Assembly: GCA_902766875.1 (NCBI GenBank)
Contig: CACXFI010000094.1
Coordinates: 1 to 6,851, forward strand
Direction: 5' to 3'
Length of the DNA stretch: 6,851 nt
Origin: an uncultured Erysipelotrichaceae bacterium
GTDB taxonomy: Bacteria > Bacillota_I > Bacilli_A > RF39 > UBA660
Below are positions 1 through 5,239 of this stretch, one piece after another. The notes below the pieces were generated by a model. That model saw only the letters and a list, made by a program, of their open reading frames with translations, had not been told where the DNA came from and did no database searches. A program made the position numbers and the translations under genes. Within the stretch, counting starts at the first letter, position 1, and every line of letters begins with the position of its first letter.

Positions 1-27
1 GAAAATATAGAATTATAAAAAATATTT

Positions 28-36
28 TGTTATAAT
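28..36 (+). promoter_or_regulatory. candidate extended -10 promoter element
   Basis: TGTTATAAT is a perfect TGn-TATAAT extended -10 box. The -35 region is weak (TAGAAT at about 8-13). No obvious gene lies downstream on this strand before the tRNA fragment, so it may drive a small RNA, a very short ORF or nothing. TATAAT-like strings are common by chance in DNA this AT-rich. Confidence 0.3.
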
Positions 37-80
37 ATAATTACATAAATTGGTGTTCCAAATGCTAGGATAGGATTTTT

Positions 81-126
81 AAATAGTATGTCGCGAAATT
101 GTCGCGAACTTTCGCAAATACTATTT
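81..126. repeat. hairpin with nested TGTCGCGAA direct repeats
   Basis: The outer arms AAATAGTAT (81-89) and ATACTATTT (118-126) are perfectly complementary. After a small internal bulge, GCGAA (93-97) pairs with TTCGC (111-115). Inside, the 9-mer TGTCGCGAA occurs twice, at 89-97 and 100-108, an 11-base (about one helical turn) period. TCGCGA is itself palindromic. The structure is not followed by a T-tract, so it does not look like an intrinsic terminator on the + strand. Position near the putative element end and helical phasing suggest a protein-binding site (integrase, excisionase or repressor), but this is inference. Confidence 0.5.
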
Positions 127-245
127 AAAATAATTAAAAAACTCATTTTGATTTTAAAATTAAAATTTGAAAAATCGTTTAGATTTTGCAATAATCACAA
201 GGGTTTTAAAAAAATCAAACCGTATTTGAAATTTAAACTGATTTT

Positions 246-290
246 CTCCTAAGCGATAGGTCGGAAGTTCGAATCTTCTCGGGGACGCCA
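246..290 (+). tRNA. tRNA-Arg(CCU) 3' half only (attachment-site scar)
   Basis: The geometry is canonical from tRNA position 32 to 76: anticodon loop CTCCTAA (246-252, anticodon CCT, reads AGG), anticodon 3' stem GCGAT (253-257), five-base variable loop AGGTC, T-stem GGAAG, T-loop TTCGAAT (268-274), T-stem CTTCT, acceptor 3' strand CGGGGAC (280-286), discriminator G and encoded CCA (288-290). The matching 5' half is absent: the bases before the loop (ATTTT) do not pair with GCGAT, and no GTCCCCG acceptor strand or D-arm occurs upstream in the window. It cannot make a functional tRNA. The break in the anticodon loop is a usual crossover point for tyrosine integrases. A complete copy is expected beyond the left end of the element. 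Confidence 0.85.
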
Positions 291-300
291 TTATAAAAGT

Positions 301-330
301 AAAAGAATGATAAATTTTATCATTCTTTTT
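301..330 (+). terminator. intrinsic terminator after the tRNA fragment
   Basis: A 12-bp perfect stem pairs 301-312 (AAAAGAATGATA) with 318-329, with a five-base loop (AATTT) and T-run 326-330. It sits 10 bases after the CCA, so it is most simply the original terminator of the tRNA-Arg gene. This supports the right side of the fragment being native chromosome. Confidence 0.7.
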
Positions 331-361
331 AGTTAAATCTAATGTAATTATTTAATATATG

Positions 362-370
362 TGATAAAAT
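362..370 (+). promoter_or_regulatory. probable promoter of the four-gene operon (extended -10)
   Basis: TGATAAAAT gives a TGn extension plus TAAAAT, one mismatch from TATAAT. The -35 region at about 342-347 (TGTAAT) is poor, as is usual for extended -10 promoters. The predicted start at about 377 leaves a leader of about 22 bases before the GTG at 399. It is the only clear candidate between the tRNA terminator and the first gene. Confidence 0.45.
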
Positions 371-389
371 TATATTGTAATATAAAGAT

Positions 390-395
390 GGTGAT
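390..395 (+). promoter_or_regulatory. Shine-Dalgarno GGTGAT that sets a GTG start
   Basis: GGTGAT is complementary to ATCACC, the 5' side of the anti-Shine-Dalgarno region of 16S rRNA. It ends three bases before GTG 399. The short gap is expected because this part of the anti-SD lies closest to the start codon. The nearby ATG at 388 is out of frame and meets a stop after five codons, so GTG is preferred. pcrA at 5240 uses the same motif. Confidence 0.6.
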
Positions 396-398
396 AGA

Positions 399-1046
399 GT
401 GTTAGAAAGAATAATAAAAAAGAATAGTTCAATTAGTGAATGGTCTTATAAAAGATTTGCTAGATTCTATGATAAAATTGAATTTAATGATTTAGAATTT
501 GCAGCAAAATTATCAACAATAGAAAGACTAATTAATGTGGAAAATTGTACTGATATTCGTTTTATAGCTAAGGAAGCTAATTGTACTTATGAAGAATGTA
601 TAATTAAAATAAGATATTTAAAAAATAAAAGAGTAATAGGAGATTATTATATAGATACTGTAAATGGAATAATATGTAAATGTTCTCCTGAGGATGCAGA
701 ACTATTATATAAATATCGAGCTTATATTTATAAATATCATTATCAAATAGATGATATAACTCTAAAACTACCAAATACATCCGTTAATAATTATAATACT
801 ATGAGAGAAAAAGTTATAAGAGATATTAAATACTTAACTGATAAAGGACTATTAAATGGAGTATCTTTTAATGATGTTGATAAAAGGATAATATATTATT
901 CAGTTGAAAAAAGAAAAATATGGCCAGATTATGTAACTATATCATGTCCTAATTGTGGAGCTTTAAGTGATGTAAATAGAGGAAGTAAAGTTAGATGTGA
1001 ATATTGTGATACCATAATAGAAGATAAAAGTAATATGGAGGTATAA
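399..1046 (+). CDS. unrecognised protein with winged-helix-like segments and a C-terminal zinc ribbon
   Basis: This 215-residue protein belongs to no family I can name. Residues about 38-88 and 104-165 each look like a small winged-helix unit: helices ending in a recognition-type helix (YEECIIKIRYLKNKRVI; MREKVIRDIKYLTDKGLL) followed by a hydrophobic beta stretch (DYYID; RIIYYSV). The C-terminus has a treble-clef or rubredoxin-like zinc ribbon with Cys183-x2-Cys186 and Cys200-x2-Cys203. There is no signal peptide or membrane helix, so it is probably cytoplasmic. Nucleic-acid binding or a scaffold role is an inference from the fold pattern only. It starts with GTG behind GGTGAT. Its stop is one base before the fhs start and the fhs Shine-Dalgarno lies inside its last codons, so the two are almost certainly co-transcribed and perhaps translationally coupled. 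Confidence 0.85.
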   Translation: MLERIIKKNSSISEWSYKRFARFYDKIEFNDLEFAAKLSTIERLINVENCTDIRFIAKEANCTYEECIIKIRYLKNKRVIGDYYIDTVNGIICKCSPEDAELLYKYRAYIYKYHYQIDDITLKLPNTSVNNYNTMREKVIRDIKYLTDKGLLNGVSFNDVDKRIIYYSVEKRKIWPDYVTISCPNCGALSDVNRGSKVRCEYCDTIIEDKSNMEV

Positions 1047-1047
1047 A

Positions 1048-2676
1048 ATGACTGATATTGAAATTCAAAACAAATGTAAGAAAGAGAATATTATGGAGGT
1101 AGCTAAAAAAATAAATATAGAAGATAAAATAGAATTATATGGTAGTGATAAAGCAAAAATAAAATTTAATGAAATAAATAATAGAAGTAAATCTAAATTA
1201 GTATTAGTAACATCTATTAATCCTACTCCTTATGGTGAAGGAAAAACTACTGTTAGTATAGGACTAAATGATGGTTTAAATAAGATAAATAAAAAAAGTA
1301 TTGCTGTTTTAAGAGAACCATCATTAGGACCAGTCTTTGGTATTAAAGGTGGAGCTACCGGAGGAGGATACTCTCAAGTAATGCCTATGGAAGATATTAA
1401 TCTTCATTTTACAGGAGATATTCATGCTATAACTACTGCTAATAACCTAATTAGTGCTGCTATAGATAACCATATCTATTTTGGAAATAAATTAGATATT
1501 GATTTAAATAATATATGTTTTAAAAGATGTATGGATATGAATGATAGAGCTCTAAGAAATATAAAACTAAGTAATAGAGAAGAATCATTTAACATAACAG
1601 CAGCTTCAGAAGTAATGGCTACTCTATGTTTAAGTAATGATTTTAATGATTTAAAAAAGAATTTAGGTAATATTTTAGTAGCTTATAACACTAAAGGAAA
1701 ACCTATCTATGCTAAAAACTTAAAATTAGAAGGATCTTTAGCTGTTATCTTAAAAGATGCTATTAAACCTAATTTAATCCAAAGTTTAGAAAATAATCCC
1801 GTTATAATGCATGGAGGACCATTTGCAAATATTGGCCACGGTTGTAATAGTATAATAGCAACTAAACTAGGTTTAAAACTAGCAGACTATGTAATAACAG
1901 AAGCTGGTTTCGGAGCTGATTTAGGAGCATCTAAATTCTTTGATATAAAATGTAGAAAAGCTAATTTAAAACCTAATTGTGTTGTCATAGTAGCAACCAT
2001 TAAAGCTCTAAAATATAATGCTTATGTTCCTAAAGAAGATATCTTAAAAGAAAATATAACTGCTCTAAAAGAAGGCATATCTAATTTAGAAGTGCATATT
2101 GATAATATGCTTAAATATACATCTAATGTTATAGTAACCTTAAATAGATATGATACTGATACTAAAGAAGAAATAGAATTTGTAAAAGATTTTGTTACAA
2201 AGAAAAATATTGAATTTGCTATAAATGATTCTTATTTACAAGGTGGATCAGGCTCTATCGATTTAGCTAAAAAAGTAGTAGAAATATGTAATAGAGAAAA
2301 TGACTTTAAATTGCTATATGATACTAATCTACCTATAAAAGAAAAAATAGAAATAATATGTAAAAATTTATATCATGTAAGAAATATTAATTATAGCCAA
2401 GAAGTTAATAATAAGATAAAGAATATTGAAAATATTAAAAAAGACAAATTACCAATCTGTATCGCTAAAACTCAATATTCTATATCTGATGATCCTAAAA
2501 AATTAGGATATCCCAAAGATTATGATATAACTGTAAAAGATATAAATGTTTATTCAGGAGCAGGCTTCATTGTAGTATACTTAGGATCTATTATGACTAT
2601 GCCAGGTTTAGGAAGAAATTCTAATTATGAAAATATTGATATTGATGATAAATATAATATTGTAGGTATTTTCTAA
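1048..2676 (+). CDS. fhs: formate--tetrahydrofolate ligase
   Basis: The enzyme makes 10-formyl-tetrahydrofolate from formate, THF and ATP, feeding purine synthesis and formyl-Met-tRNA; it is cytoplasmic and usually a homotetramer. Family signatures are clear: the P-loop TPYGEGKT (60-67; the family usually has Ala or Ser in place of Tyr), REPSLGPVFG then IKGGATGGGYSQV (89-111), HGGPFANIGHGCNS (255-268), TEAGFGADLGASKFFDIKC (284-302) and the C-terminal MTMPGL (516-521) ending in IVGIF. At 542 residues it is slightly shorter than the usual 555-560 but complete at both ends. The ATG at 1048 follows GGAGGT (1037-1042), and the N-terminus aligns with the family's usual start, so the internal Met16 is not preferred. 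It is the second gene of the operon, one base after the zinc-ribbon gene. No riboswitch is visible upstream. Confidence 0.97.
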   Translation: MTDIEIQNKCKKENIMEVAKKINIEDKIELYGSDKAKIKFNEINNRSKSKLVLVTSINPTPYGEGKTTVSIGLNDGLNKINKKSIAVLREPSLGPVFGIKGGATGGGYSQVMPMEDINLHFTGDIHAITTANNLISAAIDNHIYFGNKLDIDLNNICFKRCMDMNDRALRNIKLSNREESFNITAASEVMATLCLSNDFNDLKKNLGNILVAYNTKGKPIYAKNLKLEGSLAVILKDAIKPNLIQSLENNPVIMHGGPFANIGHGCNSIIATKLGLKLADYVITEAGFGADLGASKFFDIKCRKANLKPNCVVIVATIKALKYNAYVPKEDILKENITALKEGISNLEVHIDNMLKYTSNVIVTLNRYDTDTKEEIEFVKDFVTKKNIEFAINDSYLQGGSGSIDLAKKVVEICNRENDFKLLYDTNLPIKEKIEIICKNLYHVRNINYSQEVNNKIKNIENIKKDKLPICIAKTQYSISDDPKKLGYPKDYDITVKDINVYSGAGFIVVYLGSIMTMPGLGRNSNYENIDIDDKYNIVGIF

Positions 2677-2690
2677 AAGAAAGGATTAGT

Positions 2691-3707
2691 ATGAAAAAAG
2701 TAGTTTTAATACCATCATATGAACCAGATGACAAACTAATTAAATTAGTAAAAAATCTCTCTAAAGAAGATTTAGATGTTATAGTAGTAGATGATGGTAG
2801 TGGTAATAAATATAAAGATATATTTAAAGAAGTAGAAAAATATAATAAAGTAATAAGTTATAAAGATAATAAAGGTAAAGGCTATGCTTTAAAAACAGGC
2901 TTTAAATATATAAAAGATAAATATAAAAAAGATTATGTAGTAGTAACTATGGATAGTGATGGTCAACATACGATAAAAGATGCAAAAAAATTATGTGATT
3001 ATTGTATTGAAAACAAAGATACTCTAGTTTTAGGAAAAAGAATCAGAAGTAAAAAAACTCCTTTAAGAAGTAGATTTGGAAATTGGATAACTAAAGTAAT
3101 ATATGGATTAACTACTGGAGTCTACGTCTATGATACCCAAACAGGATTAAGAGCTTTCTCTGATAATTTAATGGATTTTATTATAAATATATCTGGTGAT
3201 AGATTTGAATATGAAATGAACCAATTATTAGAAGCAGCTAAAAATAAAATAAAAATAAAAGAATTAGAAATAGAAACAATCTACATAGATAATAATAAAG
3301 GAACTCATTTCAAAGCCATAAAAGATTCTTATTTAGTTTATAAAGACTTAATAAAGTTTTCAGCATCTTCCTTCTTAAGTTTTATTATAGATTACTTATG
3401 TTATATATTATTTATCCTAATATTTAGTAATATAATTATATCAAATATTCTAGCTAGAATAATATCAGCATCCGTTAATTATACTCTAAATAGAAATATT
3501 GTTTTCAATAATAAAAATAAAATATATAAAACTCTATCTCAATACATATTACTAGCTCTTGCTATTATAATTTTAAATACTTTATTATTAAATTTAATAG
3601 TTACTAATCTAACTATAAGCCCATTACTTGCCAAAATAATAGTAGAAATAATAATGTTTATAATTAGTTATCTAATACAAAAAAAATATATATTCAAAAA
3701 TAATTAA
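2691..3707 (+). CDS. GT2 glycosyltransferase fused to a GtrA-type membrane domain
   Basis: Residues 1-220 are a GT-A-fold, family 2 (dolichol-phosphate-mannose-synthase-like) transferase: VVDDGS at 32-37, the metal/nucleotide-sugar site DSDGQH at 88-93, the acceptor-side segment DTQTGLRAF at 148-156 and RFEYEM at 171-176. Residues about 222-335 form four hydrophobic helices (about 224-247, 249-266, 282-304, 308-330) with GtrA-family marks: NYTLNRNIVF after helix 2 and QKKYIF at the end. This fusion is common in Bacillota. The likely role is moving a sugar from a nucleotide donor onto a polyprenyl phosphate at the inner membrane face, with the GtrA part anchoring the enzyme or helping flip the lipid-sugar. 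The sugar and final polymer cannot be told. GAAAGGA at 2679-2685 precedes the ATG; it lies 14 bases after fhs. Confidence 0.92.
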   Translation: MKKVVLIPSYEPDDKLIKLVKNLSKEDLDVIVVDDGSGNKYKDIFKEVEKYNKVISYKDNKGKGYALKTGFKYIKDKYKKDYVVVTMDSDGQHTIKDAKKLCDYCIENKDTLVLGKRIRSKKTPLRSRFGNWITKVIYGLTTGVYVYDTQTGLRAFSDNLMDFIINISGDRFEYEMNQLLEAAKNKIKIKELEIETIYIDNNKGTHFKAIKDSYLVYKDLIKFSASSFLSFIIDYLCYILFILIFSNIIISNILARIISASVNYTLNRNIVFNNKNKIYKTLSQYILLALAIIILNTLLLNLIVTNLTISPLLAKIIVEIIMFIISYLIQKKYIFKNN

Positions 3708-3720
3708 AAAGAGGTGTTGT

Positions 3721-4560
3721 ATGAATAAATTATCTAAAGACATAATTAAAGGTACCAATAAATTAGAAGAAAAATATATAGATTTAAAAAAAATGTTAGA
3801 TAAACAAACTATCTATAAAGATTTAACAGTACCATTAGGTGTAACAGAAGATGGTAAGTACCATTATGTAGGCTTTGAAGATATAGGATGCTTGTTAGTA
3901 ACAGGAGAAACAGGTAGTGGTAAATCTATATTCTTAGATTCTCTAATAATATCTTTAATTCTTAGAAATAAAGTAGATAATATTAGATTTATTATGATGG
4001 ATCCTAAAAAAATAGAATTATCTTATTATGATGATCTACCTCATGTAAAAGGAAATATCATAAGTGATAGTAATAAATGTTATAAAAAACTATTAGAAGT
4101 AGAAAGAGAATATAAAGAAAGAATAGAATTATTTAAAAATAAAAAAATAAAAGATATAGAAGAATATAATGAATTAAATAAAAATTTAAAATTATATCAT
4201 TTATTTATAATAATAGATGAATCTTGTGATTTAATGAAAGAAGATAATTCTGAAAAACTATTATCCAGTATGATAAATGATTGCTATAAATATGGAATTC
4301 ACTTTATAATAGCAACCAATAGCTATAATGAAGAATACTTTAGTAAAGACTTTATTAATAACATTAAATATAAAATCACTTTTGATCTAGCTACTAAAGC
4401 CGATGCTAAAATGGTAAAAGAAAAAGATTCTGATAAATTACCAACTCCAGGTGAAGCTATAGCAACATCTAAAAAACAAAAAGTAAAATATAAATTACAA
4501 ACACCTTATATTAGTGATGAAGATATTATGAGAGTAATAAACTATTTTAAAAAAGATTAG
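3721..4560 (+). CDS. stand-alone FtsK/SpoIIIE-type DNA-translocase motor domain
   Basis: This 279-residue protein is essentially only the RecA-like motor of the FtsK/SpoIIIE family, which pumps double-stranded DNA using ATP. Visible motifs: Walker A GETGSGKS (62-69), the FtsK-typical DPKKIELSYYDDLPH (94-108; usual form DPKMVELSxYNxIPHL), Walker B LFIIIDES (161-168), and GIHFIIATN (192-200), where the family usually has ATQRP. The segment KITFDLATKADAKMV (218-232) matches the family's IAFKVxSxxDSRTIL, but the following GG of the canonical motor is missing. There are no N-terminal membrane helices, no proline-rich linker and no gamma (KOPS/SRS-reading) domain, so it is far shorter than cellular FtsK or SpoIIIE (about 750-1300). 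It is cytoplasmic and probably needs a partner. GAGGTG (3711-3716) precedes the ATG. It is last in the operon; whether it serves chromosome handling or is a domesticated conjugation-type ATPase is open. Confidence 0.88.
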   Translation: MNKLSKDIIKGTNKLEEKYIDLKKMLDKQTIYKDLTVPLGVTEDGKYHYVGFEDIGCLLVTGETGSGKSIFLDSLIISLILRNKVDNIRFIMMDPKKIELSYYDDLPHVKGNIISDSNKCYKKLLEVEREYKERIELFKNKKIKDIEEYNELNKNLKLYHLFIIIDESCDLMKEDNSEKLLSSMINDCYKYGIHFIIATNSYNEEYFSKDFINNIKYKITFDLATKADAKMVKEKDSDKLPTPGEAIATSKKQKVKYKLQTPYISDEDIMRVINYFKKD

Positions 4561-4576
4561 AAATAATCTTTTTTTT
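4549..4576 (+). terminator. operon terminator overlapping the FtsK-like stop codon
   Basis: Stem AAAAAAGATTA (4549-4559) pairs perfectly over 11 bp with TAATCTTTTTT (4564-4574) around a GAAA tetraloop (4560-4563), and the T-run continues to 4576. The left arm includes the last codons and the first two bases of the TAG stop. The A-run on the left arm would form a T-run on the opposite strand, so it could act in both directions. Only one G-C pair is present, so the stem is weak for its length. Confidence 0.7.
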
Positions 4577-4602
4577 GACAAAATTTATTATATTGTTAGA
4601 TT
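4575..4602 (+). promoter_or_regulatory. promoter of the decayed nuclease gene
   Basis: A perfect TTGACA -35 (4575-4580) begins on the last two Ts of the preceding terminator. After a 16-base spacer, TAGATT (4597-4602, 4 of 6 with TATAAT) is preceded by TGT, giving an extended -10. A second -10-like box, TATCAT (4602-4607), has too long a spacer (21). The Shine-Dalgarno GAAAGGT at 4621-4627 follows. Confidence 0.5.
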
Positions 4603-4632
4603 ATCATATATTATCAAAAAGAAAGGTATTAT

Positions 4633-5154
4633 ATGCAGAAAAATATAAGCTATTATGATGAAATAAAGAAAAATTTAATTAAATGTGAAATATATGATAA
4701 AACAAAAGATTTTTCAAAAAATAGAAATAGAGTAATAATGTATTTTGAAATTGGCAAATTATTAAATGAAGCTGGAAAAGAATATGGTAAAAATATAATG
4801 AAAGAACATTATATAGAATGAGAAAATTCTATGAAGTATTCAAAAATGAAAAATTGACACCATTGGTGTCAAAATTGAGTTGAAGTCACTACACACAACT
4901 TTTATCACTTAAAAATGTAAATGAAATCATTTACTACATCAATATTACAATACATAATAATTTAAATAAAAGAGAACTTCAAGAAAGAACACACTGGTCA
5001 AATAATGATATATATGAACTACATTGATAAAAACATAAAAACTATAGAAGAAAATAAAACAGTAGGAATCATAATTTGTAAACATAATAACAAATATATA
5101 ATTGAATATTGTTCAGATAATAGAATTATTTCTAGAGAATATGAATTAGTATAA
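4633..5154 (+). pseudogene. remnant of a DUF1016/YhcG-type PD-(D/E)XK nuclease gene
   Basis: Three family-like blocks lie in order but in different frames. Block 1 (4633-4818) reads as the DUF1016 N-terminus, with YYDEIKKNL, IGKLLNEAGKEYG and IMKEHY. Block 2 (about 4815-4990, other frame) reads RMRKFYEVF, then SHYTQLLSLKNVNEIIYYI and NKRELQE. Block 3 (about 4981-5154, back in the first frame) reads KKEHTGQIMIYMNYIDKNIK, IGIIIC-like VGIIICK, YIIEYCSDNRI and SREYELV before TAA, which is the family C-terminus. The TGA at 4881-4883 sits where the family has the Trp of LSWSHY. About 174 codons remain of about 330-350. The gap between blocks 1 and 2 is small; the gap between 2 and 3 removes the region carrying the catalytic Asp and ExK, so no active nuclease can be made. 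Promoter and Shine-Dalgarno are intact. A 62-residue N-terminal stub may still be translated, with no evident function. Confidence 0.88.
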
Positions 5155-5163
5155 TAAAAATAG

Positions 5164-5193
5164 ATTAACTAAGAATTTTTCTTAGTTAATTTT
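5164..5193 (+). terminator. hairpin between the nuclease remnant and pcrA
   Basis: ATTAACTAAGAA (5164-5175) pairs perfectly over 12 bp with TTCTTAGTTAAT (5179-5190) around a three-T loop, followed by TTT to 5193. It lies 9 bases after the stop of the remnant, so it fits the original terminator of that gene. A-rich sequence on the left makes it a possible bidirectional terminator. Confidence 0.7.
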
Positions 5194-5213
5194 AATTATA
5201 TATATTAAAAATA

Positions 5214-5222
5214 TGATACAAT
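5214..5222 (+). promoter_or_regulatory. pcrA promoter, extended -10
   Basis: TGATACAAT is a TGn extension plus TACAAT (5 of 6 with TATAAT). No good -35 stands at 17 bases; TTTAAT at 5191-5196 is 20 bases away. The predicted start near 5229 would leave a leader of only about 11 bases that just covers the Shine-Dalgarno. Confidence 0.45.
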
Positions 5223-5229
5223 AAATAAT

Positions 5230-5235
5230 GGTGAT
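5230..5235 (+). promoter_or_regulatory. Shine-Dalgarno GGTGAT that sets the pcrA start
   Basis: GGTGAT ends four bases before ATG 5240. An in-frame ATG at 5228 would add only Met-Val-Ile-Ile and would overlap this site, so 5240 is preferred. MNLDKLNDRQKEA is also the usual PcrA N-terminus. Confidence 0.6.
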
Positions 5236-5239
5236 AATA

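Larger units (their letters stand above)
1..245. mobile_element. probable end of an integrated element (non-coding, attachment-site flank)
   Basis: No convincing gene is visible in this stretch. It directly abuts a tRNA-Arg 3' half that lacks its 5' half. When an element integrates into a tRNA gene it normally carries its own copy of the 3' end to restore the tRNA, and the displaced native 3' piece is left at the far end. On that reading the element lies to the left and this is its terminal non-coding DNA. What is seen: an AT-rich background with a GC-richer patch at 89-115 containing repeated TCGCGAA, and A/T-rich tracts at 140-245 that could hold integrase arm sites. No integrase gene is in view. 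The boundary and the element's identity are inferred. Confidence 0.4.

Noticed and set aside
130..245. Imperfect repeats of GATTTT/AAAATC as integrase arm sites
   Set aside because: Such strings recur often in A/T-rich DNA. I could not define a consistent repeat unit or spacing, so I did not list them as sites.
88..252. Possible 54-codon ORF on the + strand ending in the tRNA fragment
   Set aside because: The product is low-complexity and Lys/Ile/Leu/Phe-rich, there is no Shine-Dalgarno at a proper distance, it runs through the hairpin repeats, and it stops inside the tRNA piece. It looks like chance in AT-rich DNA.
4633..4821. A genuine 62-residue small protein
   Set aside because: It matches the DUF1016 N-terminus and stops exactly where the family sequence continues in another frame, so it is the stub of a broken gene rather than an independent gene.
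4822..5154. Programmed frameshifting or stop-codon readthrough to make a full nuclease
   Set aside because: Even if both frame changes and the TGA were bypassed, the product would lack the catalytic core and about half of the family's length. No slippery heptamer or recoding hairpin is evident at the junctions.
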